Shown here one piece after another: positions 11,461 through 23,660 of a DNA stretch of 64,000 nucleotides; positions within the stretch are counted from its first letter, which is position 1; each line of letters opens with the position of its first letter. A program made the translations under genes and the position numbers. The notes beneath the pieces were generated by a model. That model did not search any database. It saw only the letters and a program-made list of their open reading frames with translations, and had not been told where the DNA came from. The stretch is taken from positions 337,282 to 401,281 of the forward strand of contig VXAY01004345.1 in the NCBI GenBank assembly GCA_013399855.1, written 5' to 3'. Source of the stretch: Oxyruncus cristatus (lineage: Eukaryota > Chordata > Aves > Passeriformes > Cotingidae).

Positions 11461-11552
11461 GAATCATAGAAACATAGACTCAGGGAATGGTTTGGGTTGG
11501 AAGGGACCCTAAAGATCATGTCACTCAAACTGCCCTCCCACGGGCAGGGAAC
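11461..11552 (-). mobile_element. CR1 LINE 3' fragment
   Basis: Starts with the inverted CR1 tail (gaatcatagaaacatagac, then aatggtttgggttggaagggaccc). Strongly 5'-truncated. Confidence 0.8.
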
Positions 11553-11559
11553 CAGGGGC

Positions 11560-14500
11560 AGAGTAACAGAAATATTTGTGTCAGGAAGTAAATTTAGCTC
11601 ACATAGGTTTCATTTCCAGCGTCCTATGGAAGCTTTACAGATGCTTTGTCATAAAAACTTCAAGTGCAGATACCAACTGCTTTTCTGTGCTCTCAGCAAA
11701 CCCTTTGCGAGGTCAAATCAAGACACCAAAGGCGCAGTGGTGTGATGGCAGCTTTAACTGCCAAGCCTGATGTGCCAGCAAATTCTGGATGCTGTGGAAT
11801 GGACCTCTGAGAAAGTTGCTCTGAGTCATCTGAAGGTTTCCAGATTTTAGGAGGGAATGTCCTGGGGTTTCTCAGCCTGGTGTGAAAATGTTCCAACTGA
11901 CAGTGACTTTGGTGCATTTGGCAGTGGGTGTGCACAGGATGGGAAGTAGAATGGGAGCTGTACAAACACTTCCACGGCATCAGCTTGAGATTGGCACCAT
12001 GTGAATGAGAGACACCAACAGCACCGGGGAGGAAAACGAGCCCATAACCATGATCTGTCCAGAAACACAAATCAGGGAAGGCCCATCAAGTCGACCAGGT
12101 AGACAAGGATGTTTTAAGTACAGCAAGTAGTTTGGGGTATTTAACATAATAAATGCAAAATAGAATTGAAATTGTTGGTGACAACCTGATGAGTGTAAAA
12201 ATCAGTCAACAATGAGTGTAAAAATCAGTCCATTTTCCTCCAACCCCTCGTGGTGTGGCAGGCAGCCTTAGGCACACTGGGACACAGGTGGTGGAGGGAG
12301 GGGACTGGAAACTCCTCATCCCCAGTGGTGGTGAGCTGATGATGCTCAGAAAACATGTGGTGGTTTCCGTTTCGGAGGAGGAATGCCACCCATGCACAGT
12401 GACTGCAGAGGGAATGGAAAGGTCATTTTTACAAGTGCTTGTGGATTTATACATGAATATCTTTAATTAAATGAACCTTCAAACACCAAGAAAAGAGTTA
12501 TCAGCATAAAGCCACAGCTGCTGGCAGGGTCCTTGTAGCCAAGGGTTTTACCTGAACATTTTTCACAGGTTTGTCTGGGATACAAGCAACCTGATAACAG
12601 ATTTCAAAAATCCATCTCTGTCTTCTTGAATGTGTAATGAAACCTTTTACCACTTTTTTTACCTTATTGCTAATAACACCAAAGTTGAACACTCAGAAGC
12701 TTATCTTAAGGGTCTTTTCCAAACTAAATGATTCTATAATTCCTAAGCAAGAAAATCCTAAAATGAGGTTTGCTTATGTTACCATATATTAGTCTTACAT
12801 TGTGCTTTCACACTTTCTTATTTATATTTTGTACATTTTTTCCCATGACAAGTTTGCTCAGTCCCTACTTTGCTCAGGGCGGACCTTTCTTGGGTGGCAG
12901 TTGTCTTGTTGTAGCATTTTCTAACATTTAAGTGGTTGCTGTGCAACCTTAATAATCCTTTCAGGTAATTCTTTCCTATGTAATTTTGGGTGTTTTTTTT
13001 TAATCAAGTAAACCAAAAACCAAAATCCCAGGCAAAGTACCTTGTGGAGTCACGGTGACACCACCATGGTTAGAAACTCGGTGAACTGCACTATATAAGG
13101 CTGTAGAGATTTCAAACAAAAAGTCATTTCATGTTTTCAGTCTTACTAAGCAACTTTTTGAACTTGGTCCTATTTTTAGAACCTACTGAGCTGACAACTT
13201 CAAGATGAGCTCCCAGTCAGCATTGAAAATTTTGCCCTGGTGATTAAACATTGATAAGTCTGTTGGGAAAACAATGGGCAATACATGAGGCTTCCCAGGA
13301 AAAGGGAAAAGATGAGTCCTTTGCAAGTGCATCAGGAGAGAGCATCACCTTCAACTTGGTAAAACCAGTGGGATTCAGCACGATGGAAAAAATACCTGTG
13401 GCTGTGTGGGAGCTGGTGATGCACCCCAGCATCTTAACGACAAAAATGTCGGGGGTTAAAGAGCCCCATATGGACTTTTGGAGTCAAGTGTCTGCAAGAG
13501 ACAGCAGCTGCAGGAGACCCTGCTTGGAAGATTAATCACATCCTTTGGAAGTTTCTGACGTCTCCAAATCAGCTGAGAGGAACATCAATGTTTAGAATTG
13601 CTATGCCACTTTTAAACAAACAAAAAGAGAGACCATTTATATCTGACCCATTTCAAACAACCAGGATGTTTTTTCCTCTCTGTCTCGCAGACTGCTTTCC
13701 CCACAGAGCCACGGGGATGGCAGCACACGGCCCGTGCCGTCGGTGAGCACTGAACAGGCCGGGGGGCACGGCAGCAATCCCATGGCTGCAGGAAAACTGA
13801 AGAGACACCACAGAGCTGGGAAATCAAACACTCCTCAGAGTCAGTTTATTCAGCAGAGAAAAAAAGTGGGAGATTTCAGGTTGCTGTGATGATTTCAGGC
13901 AGGTGTTCCACACCTGAGTACTGAGAAATAGCTTTCTAGATCTCACATTCAATTGCCTAATAAACTACTGCACTTCAACACCTCTCAACCTTCGGAAAAG
14001 AGAAGGAAGCTGTGGGAGTCAGTGTGTTATTTTAGAGCAACCAGCAGACAGTGCTTGCACCATCCTTAGCCAGAAGTGTCACAGGCAGCACGACATGCTT
14101 TTTGCTTCAGTGCTGCTGGCTGGCAGCTCCAGCTGCTCCCGCTCTCCTCCTCTGCAAGGCAGAAGGAAACATTGCTCTCCAGGGAGCGCCCTGACCTGGC
14201 TTGGGAGAAGATCTTGAGGCCTCTTGTGAGCTTAAAGTTCAGCTGCTTTAACATTCAAGAGGTGCTTTTAAAGCACTGCCATAAATGGAAAATAAAAGCC
14301 CTCTGGAAAGCAGAGCACTTTGCCATGGAAAGCAACCCGCGCTTGCACTCGGCAGTTGTAACAACCTGAGCAGAGTTACCATCTCTCCTCTTGCGTATAA
14401 AGAGTTTAGCTCGACAGAAATACTCCCAGTGTCATTAATGAAGTTAATTCACTCTCTGTTGTACCTAGGGATGTGATGCTTCCTGGGTGCATGTCTGTGC

Positions 14501-17095
14501 TCACCAACACTGAGATTTCTGTGCCATCTTCTCACCCAGTCACTCATCTTTGTGAGATCCTGCTATAACTAGTCAGCTTCAGTGTACTTGGCTTCACTCC
14601 ACACTTTCTTACATTACATCCACCTCCTTTCCCAGAGGATATTAAGCAATGCAGGTCTTTGCTACTGTTAATTATAGCTTTAAATGCTGCAAGATGCTCT
14701 TATGAGTAATAATTGTTTCATGCAATGACTTTTCCCTTTGACAGAAGCGCTCCAAACCTCTTATCACTTTATTTTATTTATGCTCTTTTTTTTGCACATT
14801 CATTCCAGCTAGGATTTCTTTCCATTACATTAATTTTATTAGACCATACAGTTTATTTCACTCCCTTGCGAGAAATATTCTTTGATTCAAAATATTAATG
14901 AAATATTCACTCTTTCCCAAATACTTTTGCTGTGACCTCGGTAAACAGTGAGTTTTCCATGTGGAACAAACATGGTGCTGATGCTTCTACAGTACTTCTA
15001 TGGTACCTGCCACATTCAGGTTCAGCTCTGGTATTCATACCTCTTTTACCTTTTTTTGAGTAATTTTCTAAGTTCTTAACTCTGGTATTATAAAAATTCC
15101 ATGACTTATCAATTCTACCTTTTAATTAAACTAACAGGCAGCTGGCAGCTGATCATGGCAGGAAGGCAAATGTCACCAAAAGCCCTGATAGACCAGCTTA
15201 AAGAGCTTCTTGTCTGCAACACAAATGCTTGTTTAAAAGATGCCCCATTTGAGTACAAGCTAAGTATAGAAAATCATGAATAGATGGGTGAGATGATGGA
15301 GAGTAGTCAAGTAAGAAGTCATATAAAAAGCATTTCAGCCTGCACTCTCAATGGGGCCATTTCTGCAGCTCTTTGACTTCTGATGCTTTTAGTGGAGTTG
15401 ACTCTGTCCCAGTTGTCTGAATGAGCTTCTGACAGCAGATGGCATCTTCCTCAAAACCAGAGCTCCAAAAGGGACCTCTACAGGAGCGAGCAAGGCAGAA
15501 AGCTCTGCCCTGCTCTGCCAGTCTGCTGCCATTGATGAGCTCACATCGCGGATCAGTGGCAAAATCTGCCCGTGAGGACGCGTGTCTCCTCGCAGAGGCT
15601 GGGGGAGCAGAGTGCTTTACTGGAGCATTTACAGCTCCAGTTACAGCTCAGAAGATGCATTTTAAACAACAGGATTGACACTTCAGTGGCTCAGTGAAGA
15701 CTCTGTAGCTCTGCCGCCCCTGCACAGCCTCACTGCCCACACAACACTGCCGAGAACAGGTCAGCATCAGCTCCCCATTCCGCTGCCTCCTGGCGTTCAT
15801 CCACAGCCTGGGCATGGAGGCAAAGTCAAGCCCAGGTAGTTTAACAGCTGGCAGAACACCCTTACACTCTGGTGAATCCCCCAGACAAAATCTGTGTCAA
15901 AATTACTTAATATACATAGTTATAATTTAAATCTCTGCTGAAAGTTGGGGAACTCCAAGCTTTCCTGTGTGCTTGGAGGTGTTGGCTTTGTGCTTTACTT
16001 ACCTGAGAGGTGTGGCTCATGAGCCCCAAGCTGAATCTCAATCTGTATTTGCCCATTATCCAAATCCAAAGAGAAGAGCTTCCATCTAATGAAAGCTCAA
16101 AGGTCATTACAGTACATGTTTATGATTATGCTTATGTTTATTTTTATATAAAGGGGTTTAAGCTTTACTTCCAGCCTGATGGAGGTCTAACATCATTTTC
16201 TTCAATAGCATTAAGCTCCTCTGACCACAGCAGAAGTGTGACCAGAGCTTGCTGCTCTTTGTTGACAGGATCCTTTTGGATTCAAGTTGTGAGTGTGTCC
16301 TCTAAGCCAGGAGAGGTTGAGCTGAATATCACTTATTTGCTTTATGTGATTTCAGCATAGCTGGCTTGAAGGGTTATGGGATTAAACGACTTCTGGCCAA
16401 CGCTGATATCTTAATTTGTTCCATAACAACTATAATAGAACGACTTGTTTTCTCCTTTCTTACTGTAACATAGGAAGAGGGGGTCTGGGATTTGTTTTTT
16501 CCTCAAAAAATCTGTTTTTGCTTTGCTTTTGCAGCTGGGAACTCACTGGGGCAGCATCAGAGCAGCAGTGGCAGCCACACTCTCCTCGCTTAAACCGTCC
16601 AGAAGCAGTTCAGAGAGTTCATGGTGATGAATGGGTGTAAACAGAAACCAAAAGAACAAACTAGGTCATTATACCATTTCTACCTTTCTGCCTGTTGGTA
16701 TTTTTATATCCCCAACATGAAATATTCCGGTCCTCCTAGTTTTTTCAGCATCAATCAAATGATTTTTCCTGTGAATAGTTAAGTGGAGGTTTTGTCTTCA
16801 GCCTTTTCCTTATAGCCAGGAAGATTTTTGGCACTAAAGCCATTGATCTCAACTGACAGTCATGCTTAGATTAAATTTTATTAAATTAATGGGACATACA
16901 GAAATTTGCACTTGGTAAATTGCTTCAGAGTCAAAAAATTATAGTTTCACTGTGTATGTATATATGCATTTAGCAAATAAAATGCATTTACTGTGAAAGT
17001 TTAGCAGATAAAAGACAGTTAATTAGTGCTATTACAGGATCAAGTGGGAGCTAAACATTAAGAGACAGCTCCTGCAGCAGGAAGGTTTTAGCTGT
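11560..17095. other. Intergenic, no confirmed gene
   Basis: No confirmed exons. A 62-codon Cys-bearing frame (14254-14066, minus) contains a good internal acceptor (CTGCCTTGCAG) and is followed by AATAAA at 13848-13843 (minus). There is no recognisable homology or upstream exon chain. A plus-strand TATATAAGG near 13091-13099 leads only to an 11-codon frame. Confidence 0.4.
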
Positions 17096-17099
17096 CAGA

Positions 17100-17446
17100 G
17101 TCCTGAGGGCTCAGATGGGCTCTGATGATCCTGACCAGCCTCACCTGGGCTCCTGCCACGCCCTTCCCATGGGCACAGGAGGCCATTTCAGCCCAGTCCC
17201 GGGGGCCTCCCTTCCTGCCCTGCACTGCAGGAGTGCTGATGTGCAGCTCAGGCACAGCCGTGTCTGTCCTTGGCTGTGGGACCCTTTGACTGGGCACAGC
17301 CCCAAGGCTGCCAGAGCTCAGGGAGCATTGGGATGATCCTCTGGGGCACAGGGTGTGACTCTTGGGATGGCCCTGTGCAGGGCTGAGGGTTGGACTGATG
17401 ATCCTTCTGGGTCCCTCCCAGCTCAGCAAGTTCTGTGATTCTGTGA
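17100..17446 (+). mobile_element. CR1 LINE 3' fragment, diverged
   Basis: Ends gggttggactgatgatccttctgggtccctcccagctcagcaagttctgtgattctgtgac, the terminal pattern of one CR1 subfamily. The 5' boundary is unclear. The following 250 bases (17447-17700) are GC-rich and unassigned. Confidence 0.6.
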
Positions 17447-18134
17447 CTTGGGCCCCGACCAGTGGATTGATTTCCTGACCTTGGACCAGCCTCATCCCTC
17501 ACAGGTAACCCATGGTCTGGGATCCTGCCTGACCCCAGTGTCCACCCTGAGGCCCGTCCTGCTTGGCTGTGCTTGGACTCCACGGGACTGTGCCCTGGTG
17601 GGAGCTGTGTAACTGTGCTGCCCTCCTGGCTCCCCTTGCCTGGGGGAGCTGGCAGCCCTCGCTGCACCCTGACTGTAGCTGTACACTTGCCATGAAGGTA
17701 AGATCAGGCAGATGGAAGCCTAGTTGAAATGAAATCAAAGGACTCTGCCAGCTGATATGTATAATACAAGAGCTGGGAATGCTTCAGGCAACTTTGTGGT
17801 GGTCAGAAGAAGTAGTTGTTTCTATCGGCTTGAGGGAATGTTTATCCTGGACTTCAAAGGGTTGATTTTGCCTCTTCATTTGCCTCTTCATTTAGCCTAA
17901 ATCTTCAAGGCCAGGCGGGTAGGGAAGAGTTGGCACCGTGCAGCATGTTTTTTGTAGCTTTCAGCAGCAATTTGAACTATTCTCTTAGCTATGAGATAAA
18001 ATATATTCATTGTAATGGCAATCCTACCTCTTCCTCCTGATTCGGCTGCCAGAGAGCACTGACCTGTGTGCTGTCCCCCTGGTAAGTAAATCCTCTGCTC
18101 ATCCTGAACATGCACGCTGCCTCCAGGCCTCATC

Positions 18135-18520
18135 TCATCTCTGAGACTACTATTGGGAAGTCTGAGGAGCAGCTGGGAGGGCTTAGCCTGGACAAAAGGT
18201 GGCTCAGAGGGGACCTTCTCACTCTGCAACTCCCTGAAAGGAGGTTGGAGCCAAGCTGGAGTTGGTCTCTTCTCCCACAGAATAAGCAGCAGGACGCGAG
18301 GAAATGTCCTCAAGTTGCACCAAGTGAGGCTCATACTAGATACTAGGGAAAACTTCTTCACTGAAAGTGTGGCACTGACAGGCTGCCCAGGGCAGTGGTG
18401 GAGTCACCATCCATGCAGGGATTTAAAAGATGTGTTGATGTGGCACTTGGGGACATGGTTTAGTGGTGGGTTTGATGATCTTGGAGGCATTTACCGATTT
18501 AAAGGATTCTGTGGTTCCAA
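18135..18520 (+). mobile_element. CR1 LINE 3' fragment
   Basis: Long CR1 3' segment: agcctggacaaaaggtggctcagaggggacc ... gatgtggcacttggggacatggtttagtggtggg ... ggattctgtggttcc. Frameshifted and non-coding. Confidence 0.85.
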
Positions 18521-18734
18521 GTGCAAGGTGGACTTAATTATCTTCTCTTCCACAGGCATCAAAAAATAAAATGGCCAAAGAAGAGGCTGTTGCTGAAGCA
18601 GAAGATGGGGAAGGAACAACTGCAACTTCTGGGGTAACTCATTAACCACTGTTGCTACGTCTGATATTGGTGCTAATATAGAGCACAGCGGGGAGCCCAT
18701 CCCAGCCGCCAGTGATTTACTGGGCCACAGAAGG

Positions 18735-18935
18735 GGTTCGTTAATTAGTAACGGTAATTACCGGGTGCCGCTGTCCGTGGTGCTGGAGGCGTCCCCTGCC
18801 CCGCGGGGACCGGCCGCGACCTCTGAAAGCAGCCGAGCAGCTGCTCCTCAGCCGTGGGAAGGGCCTCGAGCTTCCCCTGGGACGTCAGGACTGGGAGGGC
18901 TCGGAATAGCTGAAAGAAAAGCGAAAGAAACTTGG
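18735..18935. promoter_or_regulatory. Small CpG-rich patch with palindrome and IRF-like motif
   Basis: About 200 bases of GC- and CpG-rich sequence in AT-rich intergenic DNA, 4.5 kb upstream of ACSL6 exon 1. It contains a perfect 12-bp palindrome CGGTAATTACCG (18752-18763) with a homeodomain-type TAATTA core, a second TTAATTA at 18740-18746, and an IRF/ISRE-like GAAAAGCGAAAGAAAC (18916-18931). Function is inferred only; it may be an enhancer or minor promoter. Confidence 0.3.
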
Positions 18936-19458
18936 GGAGCTCGACAGCAAAATATTCTTCCTCAGCCGTGTTTTTGCAATCGAGTATAAAAAAAACTATC
19001 TTAGGGCTCATGACGTGAACTGGAAAAGTACCTTGACCCTTCCCACAGATACTTGTACATTGCCTGTTGTAAATCTGTCAGCTAAAATTTTAGAAAGTTA
19101 AAGTTAAGAAATGACTTCAGCTGAGATCCCCACCCAGCCTGTTTAGACTCACTTTCTTCCAGAATGTCATAATACAGATAAAACAATTACCTCAACTGCA
19201 GGAAAAGCCATGATGAGAGAGTTCACACCCTTCTAGCTCTGGGGAAATCCAAGCATGAGATGGGAAACCACAGGCTTTTCAGGTTCCACTCTTATCAGTT
19301 TAGAAATAATTCTTTCTGATAACTTGCCAAAACCTGTTCATGCTCTCATACTTGACAAACTGTGTGACTGCAGTGTACAAGGAATTGGCCGAATGGTCAC
19401 ACTTGAACAGGTACGGTCAACAGCTTGATGTCTGTGGTGAGTGGTGTTCCTCAGGCTT

Positions 19459-19690
19459 CAAAGGAGGGCAGAATTAGGCTGGATATTTGGATGAAATTCT
19501 TCCCTGTGAGGGTGGGGAGGCCCTGGCACAGGTTGCCCAGAGAAGCTGTGGCTGCCCCATCCCTGGAAGTGTCGAAGGCCAGGTTGGACGGGGCTTGGAG
19601 CAACCTGGGCTGGTGGAAGGTGTCCCTGTTCATGGCAGGGGGTGGCACTGGATGATCTTTATGGTCCCTTCCAACCCAAACCATTCTCTT
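19459..19690 (+). mobile_element. CR1 LINE 3' fragment
   Basis: ggctggatatttggatgaaattcttccctgtgagggtggggaggccctggc ... atggtcccttccaacccaaaccattct, a typical CR1 3' end. Confidence 0.9.
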
Positions 19691-21566
19691 GTTCCTGTTC
19701 TCCACAACTCTCTTGAAGGTAAAGGTGTAAAGGTCTGTGGCTTCTCTCTGCTGCCAGGAACAATGAGAACTGGTTGACCAGTCACCTCTGGGTTCAACTG
19801 AAATAAAAAGGATGAAGAAGAAAACTTGAGGTGTAAATATAACCTTCAAAAAAAAAGGTAAACTAGAAAAAAGTGTTCCTGCCCAGGTACAGAAAGGTAG
19901 AGGTACAGAAAACAAGGAGCTTTGAACAATAACAAAGGGAAGAGGGGCTTCCTCTCACAGTCAAACACCCAGGGGTATTTTGGAGGTGGGCATGCTGTGG
20001 TTTGATATGAGATGAGCTCACCTGGCAGTGAGTAATATAAAGCTCCAAAGAAACACTGAGAGGTGATGGAAACAGTTCAAATGTCTTTGTGATCAACACA
20101 AAAGAAAAGCTGAAATAGCATCCTGAATAGGAATGATCTTTATTTAGCAGATCCTTGCATTGATTCCATCAATAAATGCTGAATTTCACAAGGGAAGAAT
20201 TATCTTTTAAACATCATAATTCTGCAATGAAACAATAAAGAGAAGACAAGGTTATCATAAGAAACCAGAAGGGCAGATAGCTGCCACTGAAACGTGGGGG
20301 AGTGCTGAGTCACTCTGCATTAGGTGCTGCCATAGTAACTATTTACCAGCTGGTTGGGAATGAGGAGAGACTGAAAAATCTGAAAAAAAAAAATCAGGCG
20401 AGTCACTGCTTGGAACACATTGCATATGCTTTTTAAAATATTTAAGGTTTTTTATGTTAGTGTTACTTGGGACAAACTGACTATATTGGATTACTGAATA
20501 GACACAGCAGTGTATTCAAGCAAGAAGTAAACTGATTCCTTCCCTGCTAGGCTAGTGTAATTGTATCTAATTGTGAGAGCAAGCAGGAGCCGCTTTGTGT
20601 GTTCACACGAAGGTGCTACAGCACATGTTCCCTATAATCCTGCCCAGGCTGGGATGCTGCACTGAAGAGGAGGGTTCTGGCAGTAGCAGGTCTGGGGGTG
20701 AACTGGAAAACTTAACAGAGTTTAGAGGGGTAGAAACTCAGATTCCTTGGCCAGTTTTCCCTAAGGTTGTCCTCTGCTCTGACTATTAGGAAGATCATTG
20801 CTGGTCTGTGGTTTAAATTTTCTGGTGGCTGAGGTATGTCCTCTGCAGCAGAGAGAGCTCTGTGGTGTGACAGCCGTTTGGGGCACCTCTGTGAAACGTA
20901 AAATTCTGGGTAGTTTCTTATCATGGAAAACTTCAGCATCATGATGACAGGTGTGTGTCACTGTTACATTTCCAAAGGTAGAACCTCCATTACTGTTATG
21001 GCAGCAAGTGGAAGCACTTAAACTGGCTGCTGTTGAGGAGTGGAGAACTTCAGAAAGCAGTAGCTGGGCCTTTTGATAGTCAGTTGGGCCAAGCTTGCCT
21101 CGGGCTCCAGTGTACAGAGAAGCAGAAAGCTAGCAGGGGTTTTGAAGTCAAGAATTAGAGAAAGGTTTATGAGAACTTTGCAGAGAGGCAGGAAGTTTGT
21201 GGTGAAACACAGGAAGTCACTTGTCTTTTAATCTGCAGAGAGCTTGGAGGAGCTGCTGCAGGAGATGCTGAGGTCAGGACAGCTGTGCTTTGAAGAGCAT
21301 AGGCAGACACCTTGTGGCTCCCCCGAGCCAGGGCATGGAGGTCCAGGTGGGATTTGTTGTGTCAATCATCTTCACTCCTATGTTAGATGGAGGAAAGGTG
21401 TTTTCAGGACTCACTGTGCAACTGTATGTGCAAATGTGTTTGCTGTAAAGCTGTTCAGGGGAGTTCTGGGAGCAGAACTCTTCAGCAGGTTTCTACTGGT
21501 CCTTCAGCTTCCCTAAGGAAGTATTATTCGAGAATAATAATTCTCCTAAAAGATCAGGAGATCCTG

Positions 21567-21698
21567 AATCATAGAATGGTTTGGTTGGAAGGGACCTTTA
21601 AAGGTCATATTATAGTACAACCCCTCTGCTGTGACCAGGGACACCTTCAACTGCTCGGAGCCCTGTCCAACCTGGTCTTGAATATCTCTGGGACAACT
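21567..21698 (-). mobile_element. CR1 LINE 3' fragment
   Basis: Inverted CR1 tail: aatcatagaatggtttggttggaagggacctttaaaggtcat ... ccaacctggtcttgaat. 5'-truncated. Confidence 0.9.
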
Positions 21699-21981
21699 TG
21701 TTTTGTTGTATCAGTTAGCTTCAGTATTGTCATTTCTAGCTAACAGAGGCTTTCAGGAGCCCAGGAACAGGGCTCAGGAAATAAAACTGGTGGTTCAGGG
21801 CGAAGTCTGGGCTTGCTTATACACAGGAACAGTAGGATCTGGGTAGCCTGAAGAAGATGAGACATGCTAACAACCTTGCAACACAAAATTTACTGCTGAG
21901 AGGCAAATAAAAACTGGTGTGGAGACTTTTTTTCCTTCTCAAGAAAGAGAAGCCTTTAGGAATAGGCTACAAATGCTCTTA

Positions 21982-22025
21982 AGTAAAATAGATTGTGCAG
22001 CATTTAATCTATGATCTATTTTACT
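21982..22025. repeat. Perfect 12-bp inverted repeat (hairpin)
   Basis: AGTAAAATAGAT at 21982-21993 and its exact reverse complement ATCTATTTTACT at 22014-22025, with a 20-base loop. Related copies of the arm follow (gcaaaatagat near 22031 and aagtaaaatggat near 22259), so the arm may be a small dispersed motif. Confidence 0.7.
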
Positions 22026-23089
22026 CTCAAGCAAAATAGATTGCTGTAGATATGATTTTGCCAAGTCCTATTTTATAGCTGTTATATTTGACACTTGACG
22101 GTGTAGCCGAAATCCCAGTTGCTTTAGAGGCATTTACGGAGAGGACTGCAATCTGAGGAATCAGATACAGTTCTCTTAGGTTCCCAGCTCACTTGTCAGT
22201 GTGCTTGATGATGGTTTTCTGCCTCAAGACCGTGGATCTTGGAAGCCAAATAGTCCTTAAGTAAAATGGATGTGGCGATTTTATAACAGCTTTCAGGAGT
22301 GTGCAGTGGTGACACACAAATTACATCAGGTTTAATCAGCTGCTGGACTTCTAGACACAGGGAAGTTTAAGTCCTCACATTGCATCAGAAAGAAACTACA
22401 TGGTGAAAAATGTTTGTCATGGAATGGAAATTCTTTATTTTCATTTGCTTCATTCTTGCCTTTAAGAAAACCAGAAGCTTTTTATCTGCAAAGGAAATGT
22501 GTGCCCTGCACAGCTGTAATCATACCCCAGCTAGTGCAAATTCCTGGTACAGGCAGGGAATTTTATTGGTATATCTGGCCCACGTTCACCAAGAGTTAAA
22601 CAGCTGCATATCACAGCCTGGAGCTGGCAGAACTGCCTGCTGTGCAGACCTGCCATGTTAGTCACTCAAAAGGCTGAACAAAAAGACAGCGTCTCTTCCT
22701 CCCCTCGGCACTCCTGTCCTGTTTACCCCACTGGCACTCAGATTCCCAGAGGGATGCAAGACGTGCTCTCACCACTGGTGCGGCTCTTTTTAAGTCTTTT
22801 TTTTGGAAAGCCCTTCATGTACCATGGAGTTAGAGATTCGTTTTCCTACAACGAGCTTCAGGGAAAGATGGAATCATCAAGAACGCACATTTACTCTTCT
22901 CCCCACCTATTTAGTATCACATGCACATTTTGCCTGCCTTTTTTTTTTTTTTTAAGTAGCCACTGGGTGTGTGATGGTGAGACATGTCGAACCAATGCCG
23001 AGCTGCCTCTGCTGATTAAGCTGTGTGTGTTCCAGCATCTCTGATGGGCTTTAGTAGTGCTGCTGTGCAGGTCACCGCTCAGCGGCAAT

Positions 23090-23660
23090 TTCGTCGGCCC
23101 AAGGCGACAATAACAGCCGTAAGGGATTAAGTTTACCCCCCTCGCCTTCCTCCCCTCCCTGTCCGCTCCCGCCGCCGCTCATGGGTCCGAGGGGACAGGG
23201 ATGCTCTGACGGGCACCGCGCACCGCCGGCGGCATCGCCCCTTTTAAGAGGGATCTGGAGGGCTCGGCAGGGATGGGGAGAGGAGGAGGGCTGCTAAAAA
23301 CACCGCCCTCCGCCGGGGGAGCGGCGGGGAGCGTGCGGGGCCCGGCGGGCCGGGCCGGCGGGGTGCGCAGTGCGCGCCGCAGTGCGCGGAGCGGGGCGGA
23401 GGGGCCGCGCCGCAGCGATGCTCGCCCCGCTCCTGGGCTCCGCGGGCTCCGGCTGCCTGCTGCTGGGTGAGTGCTCCCCCGAACCGCCTCGCCACCGGGG
23501 CTTTGTCGCCTCCCCGCCCCGCGTTTCCCGGCTCCTTTCCCCGCAGCGGGCGGGGACCCGCTCCCCGCCCCGGCGATACCAGCCCGAACCCTTCGGACCG
23601 GCCTCTGGGCCCGCGATCCGGCTCCCCATCGCCCTCCCTGCTCCGGGATGAAGGGTATTC
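23090..23660 (+). promoter_or_regulatory. ACSL6: CpG-island promoter of ACSL6 (promoter 1)
   Basis: About 570 bases of very GC- and CpG-rich sequence around coding exon 1, with several GGGGCGG/CCGCCC-type GC boxes and no TATA box at a suitable distance. This is the pattern of a broad housekeeping or neural-type promoter. The start of transcription cannot be fixed from sequence, but must precede 23418. Confidence 0.7.
23418..23466 (+). CDS. ACSL6: ACSL6 exon 1 (alternative N-terminus)
   Basis: Sixteen codons ([16 protein letters not shown]) plus the first base of a Glu codon, then donor GTGAGT. Spliced to exon 2 it gives ...[14 protein letters not shown], which lines up residue for residue in length with the long human ACSL6 N-terminus (MLTFFLVSGG...VEFVLSLLEKMQ). 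The hydrophobic stretch may add a second membrane contact. First ATG in the frame; G at -3. Confidence 0.85.

Larger units (their letters stand above)
19700..23080. other. Intergenic upstream of ACSL6, no gene seen
   Basis: No exons recognised. Contains one CR1 fragment (21567-21698) and a perfect 12-bp inverted repeat forming a hairpin at 21982-22025. The sequence turns GC-rich only beyond 23080. Confidence 0.5.

Noticed and set aside
15907..16107. Minus-strand TATATAAA followed by an ATG frame ending in a GTAAGT donor, resembling a cytokine first exon
   Set aside because: The frame lacks a hydrophobic signal peptide and no second exon of the right phase was recognised; likely chance.
17447..17700. 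GC-rich stretch after a CR1 tail, suspected LTR
   Set aside because: No TG...CA ends, poly(A) signal or duplicate copy could be identified in the window.
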